Assembly (NCBI GenBank): GCA_003508835.1
Contig: PUFA01000143.1
Location: forward strand, 496,001 to 560,000
From: Eonycteris spelaea
Lineage: Eukaryota > Chordata > Mammalia > Chiroptera > Pteropodidae
Direction of reading: 5' to 3'
DNA length: 64,000 nt
A program made the translations under genes and the position numbers. Positions within the stretch are counted from its first letter, which is position 1. Each line of letters opens with the position of its first letter. The notes under the pieces are model-generated. The model saw only the letters and a program-made list of their open reading frames with translations. It did not search any database and was not told where the DNA came from. Below are positions 34,680 through 45,897 of the stretch, piece by piece.

Positions 34680-35370
34680 AGGAGAGTAATCATAGTTTTA
34701 GGTCTTTGCTTTTCATCATTTTGACTATTTTGCACCAATCTCTTCTGACCTGCAGAATTTCTGTTGAGAAGTTAGCTGACAGTCTTAGGGAAGCTCCTTT
34801 GTAGGTAACTAATTGCTTTTCTCTTGCTGCTTTTAAGATCCTCTCTTTGTCTTTAACATTTGCATTTTAATTATGATGGGTCTTATGTGGGCCTCTTTGA
34901 GTTCCTCTTGCTTGGGACTCTGCACTTCCTGAGGTTGTACATCTATTTCCTTCATGAAGTTTAGGAAGTTTTCTTTAATTATTTCCTCAAATAGATTTTC
35001 AATTCCTTGCTCTCTCTCTTCTCCTTCTGGTACTCCATATGATGAGAACCTTGGTATGCTCGATCTTATCCCCGAAGCTCCTTAAACTGTCCTCATTTTT
35101 TGGATTCCTTTTTTCTCATTGCACTTCTGATTGGGTATTTTCTGCTACCTTATCTTCTAAATCTCTGATTCTATCTCCTTCTTTGTCTAATCTGCTGTTG
35201 ATTCCTTCTAGTGTATTCTTCCTTTCAGTTATTATATATTCTATTTCGGACTGATTCTTTTTTTTTTATGTTCATTTTTATGTTTTTTTTCTTTATTGAA
35301 GTTTTCACTGACTTCATCTACTTTTCCCTTAAGTTCATTGATTATCTTTATAACCAGTGTTTGAACTCTA
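34680..35370 (-). pseudogene. ORF1: L1 ORF1 remnant, copy B
   Basis: Nucleotide similarity to copies A, C and D covers the RRM (antisense of the CTTGCTGCTTTTAAGATCC block near 34822) and the coiled coil up to about 35370. No long open frame remains on the minus strand. The plus-strand open frames 35039-35254 and 35211-35405 are shadows. Confidence 0.7.
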
Positions 35371-35379
35371 CATCTGATA

Positions 35380-36948
35380 GATTTTTTTGTCAACCTTTTG
35401 TTTAGTTCTTTTCCTAGACCTTTTCTGTTCTTTCATTTGGGACATGTTTCTTCATCTCTCCATTTTGGCTACCTTCCTGTGATTGTTTCAATGTGTTAGG
35501 TAGGGCTGCTTTGTCTCCAGTCTTAGTAGAGTGGCCTTATATGGTAAGTATCCTATGGGGCTCAGTAGCAGTCTCCCTGGTCACCTGAGCTGGGTGCTTC
35601 AGAAGTGTCCTTTGTATGGGTTGTGTGTTGCCTCCTGCTGTAGCTGAGCCTTGGTTGCTGTTTGCATGTCAATGGGAGGGATTGACTCTCAGGCTGATTG
35701 GTTTTTAGGACCATCAGTGACTATAATAGAGGTGCTATTATACAGGGACTGGCCCTATAAAGCAGGATTCACTTTAGCAGGGCTCTGGTGCCTGCCCAGT
35801 CAGCACTTTGGGTGTGTCATCCTCAAATATCTTTTCTAGTGGTGCTTTGGCTTGGTGTGGAACTGGCCACCAGGCTTTCCATCTCCAAGGCCTTCTGGGA
35901 AAGGCCTTTCCCCAGGTCACATTCAGCTGCAGCCTGTCCTGCCTGGGGCCACCAGGCATGAGCTACCATGTAATCCTCAGATTACAACCATGCTGGGCTT
36001 AGAGGTTCCCAAGAAGCCAACCTTGAAGCCAACCTTAGGCCCAACACTAGAAGCCAGCTGCTTCTAGTGCTGGGCTTAAGGCTGCTCAGCAAGAGGTTTG
36101 GGGCGTGCCAAGGCTAGATGCTGCTATTTTAGAATTTATTATTTTTTGAGAGATTTTGGAAAAGTCTACAGCATGAACTAAGACAGGTAATTTGTATGTA
36201 AAAGCTACTGGAGGCATGTTTAGGTTCACCTGCAAGTTGAGGCAGGTGGGGTCTCAATGACTCTCCAGGGTGGTTGACCAGCATTAGTCATATTGATAGA
36301 GCTCAGATATGGTGGCCATCTGCATCTGTATTCTGGGTGAGGGGAGTGCCCAACAATTAAACAGTGGCCTCTGCCAGCACTTCTGTTTGGGAGAAAGCTG
36401 TCCCTCCAGCCTTGGCCCTGAAGGCAGACAATTCAGTACTTTCCTATAGTCCCTGATGCCTTTTAAGCTGCTGTCCCAGCACTGCAGTTCAGAGTGAGTG
36501 AGTTGGTCAGTGAGTAAGTTCATGTGTAGGCTCTTTGAAAGAAATGCCTAGAATTCCCACAGTTTTCTGTCTTACTCAGTCACAGTCTTTGTTGGTTTTT
36601 ACATTCATATTTTGTGAGGACTTCTTTTCCTAGCACTGGAATCCTGGGCTGGTAAGCTGATGTGGGGCTGGAGCCCCTCACTCCTCTGGGGAAACCTCTG
36701 CTGCTGAGATATCCCTTTTGATTTTCAACTACCGCACTTGGGTATGGGATAAGCCTGTTCCATATCTCTGCCCCTCCTACAATTCTTGAGTTGACTTTTT
36801 CTGTATGTCCTTAGTTGTAGAACTTCTGTTCAGCTAGACGTCAGGTAATTTTCAATAATGGGTGTTCTGTAGTTTAGTTGTAATTTTGATGTGGTCCTGA
36901 GAGGAGGTAAGCACAGCACTTATCTACTCTGCCATCTTGATTGGTGAA
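35380..36948 (-). promoter_or_regulatory. L1 5'UTR (former internal promoter), copy B
   Basis: GC-richer than the flanking DNA and reaching the L1 5' start. L1 5'UTRs drive transcription from inside the element. Activity of this old copy cannot be judged from sequence. Transcription would run leftwards, through ORF1. Confidence 0.55.
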
Positions 36949-36954
36949 CCACCA

Positions 36955-37180
36955 ATCTTTTAATTCATGGTTCTAAATCATAGTTGTACATTAGAATTTA
37001 CTGGCCATTCTGGACTGGATAATAATAAACTAGGTGGATTTGTAACTATTTGGAAACTTTAAAAATAAAACAAACCAACTCATTTAGGATCTTTGAGGGT
37101 TGAGGCCTAGGCGCAGTGTCTAGTAAAAGCTACCTTGGAGAGCCCATATTCAAAAATTTGAAAATCACTCTCTTAAGCAC
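36955..37180 (+). mobile_element. possible MER5-like hAT fragment
   Basis: Opens with GGTTCTAAATCATAGTTGTACATTAGAATTTACTGG and closes with AAAATCACTCTC, which together resemble worn MER5 termini. The centre is unlike MER5, so this may be another Charlie derivative. Confidence 0.4.
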
Positions 37181-38466
37181 TTAGTATGTATTTAGATAGG
37201 AAGATATATACTATCTAATTTAATATAAAATCATTGCTCTGCAAGAGGGATCAATTTGCCTGAGTAGACAAGGCATTTTCATGGAAAAAAGCAACATAAA
37301 ATGCAAGGTAGTGTATCACAAGTTTAAGAGCCAAAATGAGAGGTAGAAGCAAAATATACCATGTAAGTTATAGGTAAAAAGAGACAAAACTGTGGGCTAG
37401 GATTATGAGAAAAGAGTTGGGGCAGGTAGGTTTAAATTGTACTTTGAAGAATGCATAGGGTTAGATAGGTACTAGGACAGGGATGTGCAGTTTGAACAAG
37501 GAGCATATAAATGAGCAAAGGCTAAATGTTAGAAATGAGTATGGAGTATTCTGGGAATTTTATGAAACAGATGATCCAAAACTGACCAAAAGTTTTATTT
37601 TGAAGAGCAGTTATACTAAAGTTAAGTGAGGCCCAAACATGAGAACTTTGAATGGTATTTTGAGGCATTTTAACTTTAAAGTATAAGCAACACTTTAAAA
37701 AAATATATATATATAATCATAATTCTTAAATATTTCTCAAACCTCTTTCAAATGAACAATGCTTTATGTTATTGATCTCAGCTTTGCTATTAATTGAGTG
37801 TAGAATCTGAAATGTAAACTTGGAAAAAAAAGAGAGGAAGCTGGATCTCATGGCCAAATGGAAGTATTCTCTAATGCTCAGATTCACTTGTGTCAGTGAT
37901 CTGCTGGTAAACATGTAAATGTGGTCTTTAGGGGAAAAAAAGCCCTGATGTATAGTATTTTCTGTTTTTGTGGTATGAGTGCTACCACCATAATCAATAT
38001 AAAGCTACTAACAATTTAAAAATCAGTTTGCAAAGTTCCTGAAAGTTTGACATTGACTCTCATGTTTTCGTATGAACTGGCTTCAGCACACAACTGTTTG
38101 TGTTTACTACATTAAGTTCTTACTTAATGTTGTTGATAGGTTCTATAGCTTTAAGTGATGCCATGTGTAATGAAACCAATTTTATCATACGTTAATGGAT
38201 GTAAGCATCTCATCAATATTATAACAAAATGATGTTGAATGAAATGACATTATTCGAGGACTTGCTGTACTTTAATTCTCTCATAATAATGGTTTGTCTC
38301 TGGGAAGACTGGCATTAAGGCATAGAACATTTCCCTTTGAGGAATAATACTCAGTTTAATCTAATTTTATATAATTTATTAAAAATGAGCGGTGGGGTTG
38401 GAGAAAATTCTTAAAACTTTCAATGTAGGACAATTGAAAAAAAACATTTAAACATTCATGTTTTAT
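37181..38466. other. unassigned AT-rich sequence
   Basis: No gene or confident repeat. There is a short ATATAT run near 37700. Confidence 0.45.
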
Positions 38467-39163
38467 AAAATGTGATTCCACTGTATTTCTGTGGTATCCA
38501 TCATAACTTCTCTTTCATTTCTGATTTTGTTTAGTTGTGTCTTTTTTCCTTTGTATTTTCTCCATTTTATTTAATTCTGCTCTAATTATTATTATTTCCT
38601 TCCTTCTGCTGACTCTGGGCTTTATTTATTCTTTTGCTAGTTCTTTAAGATGTAATGTTCATTGTTCATAGCAGCATCATTCACGGTGGCCAAGACATGG
38701 AAACAACCAAAGTGTTCTTCAATTGATGTTTGCATAAAGAAGATGTGGTACATATATACAATGGAATATTACTCAGCCATAAGAAAAGATGAAATACTGC
38801 CATTTGTGAAAGCATGGATGGATCTTGAGATTATTGCGCTAAGTGAAATAAGTCAGAAAAAGTTGAGAACCATATGATTTCACTCATATGTGGAATATAA
38901 AAACTGAAAGCAACAAATGAATAAGACAAGCAAACCAAAACTCATAGACACAGACAACAGTATAGTGGTTACTAGAGGCAAGGGGGATGGGGGAGCTAGT
39001 TAAGGGTTAAGGGGGTCAAATATATGGTGACAGAAGGAGATTTGACTTTGGGTAGTGAGCACACAACACAATATATGGACGATGTATTATTAAATTGTGC
39101 ATTTGAAACAATTTTATTAACCAATATCACCCCAATAAATTTAATTAACAAAATGTGATTCCA
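38467..39163 (+). mobile_element. twin-primed L1 (element K) with perfect target-site duplication
   Basis: AAAATGTGATTCCA occurs at 38467-38480 and again at 39150-39163. Between them, 38481-38655 is middle ORF2 on the minus strand with an internal deletion. 38660-39149 is ORF2 C-terminus plus 3'UTR on the plus strand. Opposite orientations inside one target duplication show a single twin-primed insertion. The 71-codon open frame 38662-38877 is the ORF2 C-terminus. The tail ends in CACCCCAATAAATTTAATTAAC, with no long poly-A left. Confidence 0.93.
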
Positions 39164-39830
39164 GAAGCCTTTTGTACTAGCAGAGGGGTCCTAGAGTAGT
39201 TAGAGATGAGCTAAGTGCAGCTCATCTCACTCTAGTTTTATAGTGTTCCCAGAAGAACAGTTAGGGACTTAGAAAGCCTGGGGAAGTGGGGTGGGGAATG
39301 AGAATAAATCAGATTTCTATATAAGGGTGCTTGGTATGCATTTGGAGAAATCATAGGCAATCTTATTCCCCTGAAATTCAGCTCCCAATGCATTGGAACC
39401 TTTCTACTTTGGTTTCTGAACTCCCTCCACTGTGTCTCTAGATAAAACAGCCCAACCTCACCAACAGTGCCTGTGAAATCTGTTTGCAGGACTTTAAGCA
39501 CCATCAGACCTTATCTGATTGCAGTTGCCTCTCCACAGCTCCCAAATCATTCACATTGCCAATTAGTGCTGGCCTTCAGTCCTTCCCAGCTGCGTAAGGA
39601 GGAGAGTGCAGGAGTTCATTTGAGCACCCAGATACCACCTGAGTCCTGCACCTAGCTAATGCAAGTCTTCCAGGGGCAAAGCTCCACAAAGCATTTGCAT
39701 TCAATCTACATTTACCTTTTCTTTCCCCCTTCAGAAACAACTGATGTGTGGGTAGGAGAGCCACTTAGTCAAAAATAAAAATGAAAATGTTTTTTCCTTC
39801 TGATAATGTTCTTGGTTCCATCACTCAGTA
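39164..39830. other. unassigned sequence
   Basis: No repeat recognised. It is moderately GC-richer than average, and open frames here have no family resemblance. Confidence 0.4.
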
Positions 39831-40150
39831 TTATGCTCTATAATGTGCCGTGTGCAGCCATTTTGTAATCGCTTTGGGTCATCCTTGCTCACAATTGGTT
39901 ATTTACTCAGGGGCTTTTGAAATTATTGAGTTGACACATCTGTCAGATGGCAAAAGCAGAAATGCTAAAAGGTCACTTGGAGAGAAACCAGCTGCTCCAG
40001 ACAAACCTTTCTGCCTCCAAATAGCACAATCATTACAGCCTAGCAGATGTGGCCTCTGCCTTATTTTAGTCACTCCCCTTGCCTTCAGGTATTTAGCTAC
40101 ACTACCTCATTGCCAGGTCAGTCAGACCTCTTTATAATTACCCACACAAT
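39831..40150. promoter_or_regulatory. candidate host regulatory element with double E-box
   Basis: Non-repetitive sequence containing CATCTG (39937-39942) and CAGATG (39944-39949), an inverted pair one base apart, preceded by TTGACA. Its balanced composition and lack of transposon similarity set it apart from neighbours. The functional claim is inference. Confidence 0.22.
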
Positions 40151-40881
40151 AGGTATCTCTCTGCTTAAGAATAACAGCTTCATTTTTTTTTTTTTCTAAA
40201 TAGTAAACCAGTTTCCTCACAGATAAGAGCTGTGGAATGCTTGCCACAAACTTTCCTATTAACAAATTGGTTTTGACAATGATATGTTTCTATTACTTCT
40301 GCAGCCTTTATTACAATCTGAGAACATGAGGTTTGGTCTGATTTAACAGTTTCAAGGGTCTCTGAGACGATGACCTCCAGAGAGTAGGTCTGGGATTCCC
40401 TTTCTCTTCTACCTAAACTTCTTTATTCTCACCTCCCTCACCTCTGTGTGTCCCCAAAGATGTACTGAGAAGAAAACAAAAGGTTATGACTCTTTGTGCT
40501 TCTCCATGAGGAGGTTTCATTTAGATAAATTTTTGGTCAGCTTGGGTTACTAGCAGCCACAGAATCTGAAAGGTGTGTGTGTGTATGAGTATGTGTGTCT
40601 GTGTTTATGGCAGTGAGAGATAATGTAAAATAAAAATTAAAAACAAGCTGATGTTGAACATCAACCATATAGGGAGAAAATTCTTCCATAAAACAGGTTC
40701 TTACAAACTCTTCTTTGGGGACAATTAATATATCAGCAGCTATAATAACAGCATCTTAATCTTTCAGAGTATTAACAAATAAATTGATAAACATAAGACT
40801 GTGCCTCTCAAACTTAGTGGCCATGGGTGTGGTTTTTAGAACCCCAGTTTAAACAGGGCTCTTTTCTTTGAAGTGGTCATA
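40151..40881. other. unassigned sequence
   Basis: A short GTGT-rich patch at 40575-40607. No gene or confident repeat. Confidence 0.4.
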
Positions 40882-41030
40882 CAGGCAAACCTTGGAGATG
40901 TTGCAGGTTCAGTTCCAGACCACTGCAATAAAGCAAGTTGTAATCTTTTTGCTGGTTGATGGCTTGCCTTCAACTTGCAAAAAATGCAACATCTGTGTAG
41001 TGCAATAAAAAAAGTGCAATAAAATGTTTT
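40882..41030 (+). mobile_element. Tigger1-type DNA transposon, internally deleted
   Basis: Preceded by TA (40880-40881), it starts CAGGCAAACCTTGGAGAT. The GGTTCAGTTCCAGACCACTGCAATAAAGC block of Tigger1 follows. It ends with the mirrored terminus GTGCAATAAAAAAAGTGCAATAAAA, so both ends are present but the transposase interior is gone. The last few bases of the right terminus are worn. Confidence 0.8.
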
Positions 41031-42249
41031 CATTTATTACCAGCAGTGAGGTAAGAGTTTGCATTTTGTCATTAGGGATATTTCCGTGGATAAGTTAAAA
41101 AAACCACCTCATTGAGATACATGCATGAAGCTGAGAGTAGAAAGTGGTGTGAGTGTTGCCTCATAATTACAACTAGAGTTCTAAAATCATCACATATTAA
41201 GTCAATCACATAACCTCAGTATCCTTTTTCAGCTTGTTGGGGCTTCAAACATAAATGAATGTGAACCTTAAGACTTCATTTGGAAAATGCTATCAAAGAG
41301 CTTCAGACAAAAACAATAACAAAATCTTCAACAACCCAATATCATGGCAACCAATGATTGGTACCCTAAAGATGGATGATTTCCCTTTAGTTTTCACCTG
41401 TTCTGCTACTTTGCTAATTAGTTTTCAATTTCCACCTTTGCATTTTCTTCATTCTATCTTTTATTCTGGGGGTTAAACAGTGACTCTGCAGTTGGCTTTA
41501 GGGTCTGTGAGTTCCAAGAGTAGCAGATATGAGCAGAAAAAAAAAAGAGGTCTCTATGCACTGTCCCTCCATTATTCTATAAGAATTAAAAAAAAAATGT
41601 TGTCATACACCATAGCCTGAGTCTAGATGTAAATCAGGAAGTGTCGAGAAGTTCAGAAGTGAGACAACCTGTGTGTGTCAACATGACCTAATTATTCTAG
41701 GAAATTTTTCCTCAATAAAATAAAACTGCAAACCAGTAAATAACTTTACTGTTTGCTTCAGGAAATTTTTGTAAATTAGTTTATCTGAACAAAGAGTTTG
41801 GTTGCATGGACAAACAGTTCTATCATGATGATAGATTGCTCATTTAATCAACAGTTTACTTATCAGACAGTTTATTTATCACTACTTGCTTTAAGAAATG
41901 AGTATTGCTGTATTCAATTCTAAATTACTATGTCGTAAACTTTGTCTAATCACAATTAATTTTCCACCTTGAAAGTCTCCCCTTTAAACCAGATCACAGA
42001 ATCCTATAAATGTCCTCTTCTGATCTCCCTCTTGTGAGCTATTACTAAGATGCTGTCAAGACGTTGTTCTTCATTACTGCAGTAAATCTGATAAACGTAG
42101 CTTTGATCAATAAGTAGGTTTTTCTGGTGGTATTTTTAGGGAGTTGATAGTCAACAAAGTGTACCAGTCAGGGTCCAGTTTTGAAACACATCACTACAGA
42201 AAGAGAATACCCTGAAGAGATCCCAGAAGAATTCTGATATAGCAGTAAT
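41031..42249. other. unassigned non-coding sequence
   Basis: No gene or confident repeat. Short A runs at about 41539-41546 and 41588-41598. Confidence 0.45.
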
Positions 42250-43270
42250 TCAGAACATAAATGATGTGGGGAGGTTATAAGATAGATGTGGAGCATGTAA
42301 GTGTTCTACAGTGGTTCCCACAAGTTATATGTGTAAGAAAACAGTAAGAAAAATTGACTTCCTTTGATTCATAGGACAGGAATAGGAGTCATTATAATTT
42401 TCAATTAAGAGTAAGTGGTCTTACTTTGAGATCACCACTGTGGAAATCTGAAGGCATATTGGTTTCTTAGGAAGAAATGAGTTATTCTGGAACCATGGAA
42501 GAGGGGGAGAACCTAAGGGAAGTGGGCATGGGATCAGGAAAGACTTTATACAGGAGGTAGCTAGTATTTGGGGGGTCCTGAAGAATGTGCAGAATCTCCA
42601 TATGTGTATGTGTATATGTGGTTATATGGAGGTGGTAGTGAGGACATTTGGAACAGAGCAAGGTGGAGGAAGCAGTATAATAAAATAATTAATGGAATAG
42701 GCATATGATTCATAGGCCTGCATTTGAAGACTAATTGCACCAATTAAAATTGTATTAGTTACTACGAGCAAATTGCTTAACTTCTCTAAGTTGTATCTAT
42801 AACATAGGGTTATGATATCTACCTTTTCAAGGTTGTTATAGGATAAAATGAGAAAGTATATGTAAAATGATTAGAAAATTATGTGGATATAGTAAAAACT
42901 CAATATATAGTGGCTATTATCATTTATTATTACTATTATTATTATTTATTAATATTTTTATTGTTATAGGTTAACAAAAAAGAATGGAAGAAAAACTCAC
43001 ATAGCTTGGGAAGATGGAAGCTTCAGCTATGCATAAAGAATAATAGAAAACAATTCTGGAAAAGTTGCAGTCAATTGTAAAAAGCCTTGAATTAAAAAAA
43101 AAATTTGGTAGGTAGAAAGGAGTCCATGAATGAGTTTTGAGCAAGGATATGACATGATCAGGGATGTATGAATAATATAGAGGTTGGATAAGAGGAGAGA
43201 AAAGACCAAAGTTATTGAAAGTGATGAGTCAAAGCTATAGAGAGTGATGGTAAAGTCAAGAGGGTGGTGT
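42250..43270 (-). mobile_element. L2 3'UTR region, split by a MIR
   Basis: The two sides (42250-42689 and 42950-43270) resemble the complement of the L2 3'UTR. Examples are GGGTCCTGAAGAATG near 42575 and GAGCAAGGATATGACATGATCAGGG near 43140. A plus-strand MIR lies between them. Diverged, with approximate edges. Confidence 0.5.
42690..42945 (+). mobile_element. MIR SINE
   Basis: Core blocks AGCAAATTGCTTAACTTCTCTAAG, GGTTGTTATAGGATAAAATGAG and AAACTCAATATATAG occur in MIR order on the plus strand. MIRs are tRNA-derived SINEs moved by L2. A TTA/ATT triplet run follows at about 42920-42960. Confidence 0.8.
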
Positions 43271-43298
43271 TTCTAATAACAGAAAGAGAGAATAAATG

Positions 43299-43318
43299 CA
43301 AGAGAGAGAGAGAGAGAG
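43299..43318. repeat. (GA)n microsatellite
   Basis: About nine uninterrupted AG units. Confidence 0.95.
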
Positions 43319-43849
43319 TCAAGGGGTTTTGGGTTAAAATATCTTTTTGTCCATTCAATTCAGGCTAAACAAATCAGGATAACGCTTTAAACCTTTAATA
43401 TAAAACAAATAAAATAAATTTTAGTCATAATTGAAAACTAGCTCATCTGCAAGTGTTACAGTTTATACTGTGATACTCCCTGTTATCTGACACATGATCC
43501 CAACAACACTAGGCATATGAAATGAATGTATAGCAAAAGCACCAAGCTAGGTCATCGGAACTCTGTCCAGTTCATAATATATTTATATTGCCTAAGAAGT
43601 GAACACAGGATTAGGGCCCTTTCAGTAGTACTGTGTTGTTTAATTTTATTTAAATTCTGCAAATTCTCACATATTCTAACTTTTATTATATAGGCAGCTA
43701 AATTCAATGCCTTCTCCTTCCTTTTGAATTCATATCAATTTAGGAAGGAAGCACTAACAAATCCGTTGAATACAGTATTTTTTGAATCAATTCTTGCCTT
43801 GCTTTATCTATTGACATTTAAATTTATTTAATTAGTAGGCTTTAATTTG
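43319..43849. other. unassigned AT-rich sequence
   Basis: Nothing recognisable. Confidence 0.4.
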
Positions 43850-44060
43850 CACTAAACAGAAAAGCCAGGATTCAGAGCAAGCATCAGATGATACTAATGT
43901 TAGTCTAATTGGTCGATCTGTGTTAATTATCAGGTAACCTGGCTAATAATAAAGCCATTCAAAGACAAGGACAAAGTGATTCTAAAAGTCTCTCTTTAAC
44001 AAGGCCTCACTTTTCTAGAACACTCTTGTAGCCTTTACAGCTACGATATGTTATTTATGG
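43850..44060. promoter_or_regulatory. candidate host regulatory element with homeodomain-like and E2-box words
   Basis: Non-repetitive stretch with CTAATTGG (43905-43912), TTAATTAT (43923-43930) and the near-palindrome CAGGTAACCTG (43931-43941) inside 40 bases. Such clustering is common in developmental enhancers, but these words are also frequent by chance in AT-rich DNA. Confidence 0.22.
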
Positions 44061-44735
44061 TTGGCTCTTGTTAGAGATTCCATTTTTAGATGGAGGAGAA
44101 TTAAGGATTGAGATGTAGGGTCAAGAGATATACATCAGAGTTAATGGAAGCTACATAAGGAAGGGAGAGAAGACGGTTTGTATGATATTTAGAAAGGCAA
44201 CAAAGAACATAATGCGTTTTATTCTTAAATAATTAATTGAGCCTTTGAAAAGACTAAGAACAATCTAGATAAAATCCAGACTACCTTCAAAATTAATCAA
44301 CAAAATGTAACTCTCTGCTTCCAGGGCTGGGAATCACATTGTATATATGTTGTAGGTTTCTGACACTTTTACTTAATGCAATTTTTTTCCTGTAGTACTA
44401 ATTATTCCTCAAAAACACTTGTCTAACTTACAATTAAACTGGATAAATCATAGGTTATATTTCAACCTTTTCATGTGAGGAGAGAGATAGTGAATAAAAT
44501 TAGAGTGGAGAGGATATATCGGTAATGTCCGAATGGTTAGGTGGAAGAGCCTAGTGTAGAAAAGGGGAAGTTGACCCTCCCTTATTCAGTCACCCAGGGA
44601 AGTTAATATAAAACAAAGCCAGGAGGGCAAGGTATAAAAATGTACTAACCTGATTCTTACATCTCTCACTCTACAGCAGAATTCATTCAATCACCCCTTC
44701 CAAGTTTAGGTTTTAGATTTGTTAAAATAAGAAAA
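44061..44735. other. unassigned sequence
   Basis: No gene or confident repeat. Confidence 0.4.
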
Positions 44736-45035
44736 TATCGTCTGTGGCCAGATTTGTCCCCCTGAATGATTTTGGACAGCCCATGAACTATCACTGATTT
44801 TATATTTTTAAATATTATAAAATATCAAAAGAATATATTTTATGACATATTAAAATTATGTAAAATTTGAAGTTCAGTGTCCTTAATGTTTTATTAGAAC
44901 ACAGTCATGCCCCTTCATGTTGTTTGTAGATGCTGTCCTACTACACTGACAAAGTAGTTGACATGAAGACTATATGACCTGAAAAGCCTAAAATATTTAC
45001 TGTCTGTCCTTCACAACAAAACTTGTTCTCTTGCT
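44736..45035 (+). mobile_element. hAT-type non-autonomous DNA transposon fragment
   Basis: The blocks GTTTTATTAGAACACAGTCATGCCC, GTAGATGCTGTCCTACTACACTGACAAAGTAG and TATGACCTGAAAAGCCTAAAATATTTACTGTC match, in order, a widespread mammalian hAT element whose exact name I cannot give. A short AT-rich insertion lies at about 44800-44870. Confidence 0.65.
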
Positions 45036-45520
45036 GTAGAAAATAAATTTTTATACTCATATCTGTACATCTTTCTAGAAGTTTAAAGAAATGTTAAACC
45101 CTTAATAACAACTGCTTGATATCACAACTGGTATCTATTTGTTCCTGAGCATGTTTATTTCAAATAATTTGTCCTTACTAATAAGAACATTGAAGCCTGG
45201 ACTAAATTTTCATGGCAATGCTAACATGTTAGAGTCTTCTGCTTACTTCCAACTTGCCAGGGACATATTATCGCACAGTTAGAGTCATTCATTAAAGAAA
45301 CAATGACTTTCATAAGTTATTATATTAAGCTGAGAAGGAAATTTTAAATATTATGTTAAGATCAAAATAATATGATTTTAAAGACTTTGCAAAGGACCTT
45401 GAGAGATATTGGATAATAATGAGAACTGAATATGTAGTGGGTAAAACTAAACAACGGTCAACTGTTTGTTCAAAACACATTCGCACATTGGAAGATCAAA
45501 TTATCTGAAAATTATATCAT
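45036..45520. other. unassigned sequence
   Basis: Nothing recognisable. Confidence 0.4.
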
Positions 45521-45589
45521 TCTCTCTCTCATTTCATTCTCTCTCTCTCTCCTCTCTCACACACACAACCACAACACACACACACACTC
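45521..45589. repeat. (TC)n-(AC)n compound microsatellite
   Basis: TC units broken by ATTTCATT, then CTCTCT passing into ACACAC. Confidence 0.95.
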
Positions 45590-45785
45590 AACAGCTGAAG
45601 TCCAAACTAGTTACTGTAGGACAGCACTGATTGTTGCCCATGCAATTCAGTATGTATTTTCATAATATGAGTCAGTTCAATTGTGACTTATATACCAGCT
45701 CTTGCCTTTGACTATTTATTATTTGTTAAATGTGGGGGAGAGCAATGACTTCACATTAGGATGTAATAAGATCTCAATAAAAATC

Positions 45786-45897
45786 TTTTTCTTCTTCTCC
45801 TTCTCCTCCTTCTTCTTCTTCTTCTTCTTCTTCTTCTTCTTCTTCTTCTTCTTCTTTTCTTCTTCTTCTTTTCTCTTCTTCTTCTTCTTCTTCTTCC
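45786..45897. repeat. (CTT)n microsatellite, long pyrimidine tract
   Basis: About 110 bases of CTT/TTC with a few CTCC and TTTT interruptions, with no purine until 45898. ATT triplets follow to about 45916. The poly-Phe and poly-Lys open frames over it are artefacts. Confidence 0.97.

Larger units (their letters stand above)
33600..36948 (-). mobile_element. full-length HAL1-like internally deleted L1, copy B
   Basis: This is the most complete copy. It has an L1 3' tail, 3'UTR and ORF2 C-terminal end (33600-34255). At 34255 there is an abrupt join to the ORF2 start region (34255-34680), followed by ORF1 (about 34680-35370) and the 5'UTR (35380-36948). The complement of the 5' start word AATCAAGATGGCAGAGTAG ends at about 36940. 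Most of ORF2 is missing, so it could only have moved with help from a complete L1. It shares its ORF1-ORF2 gap with copies A, C and D. Alternatively the 3' part is a separate L1 that inserted at the HAL1 end. Confidence 0.78.

Noticed and set aside
38662..38877. 71-codon plus-strand frame as a host gene
   Set aside because: It is the C-terminal part of L1 ORF2 inside the twin-primed element K.
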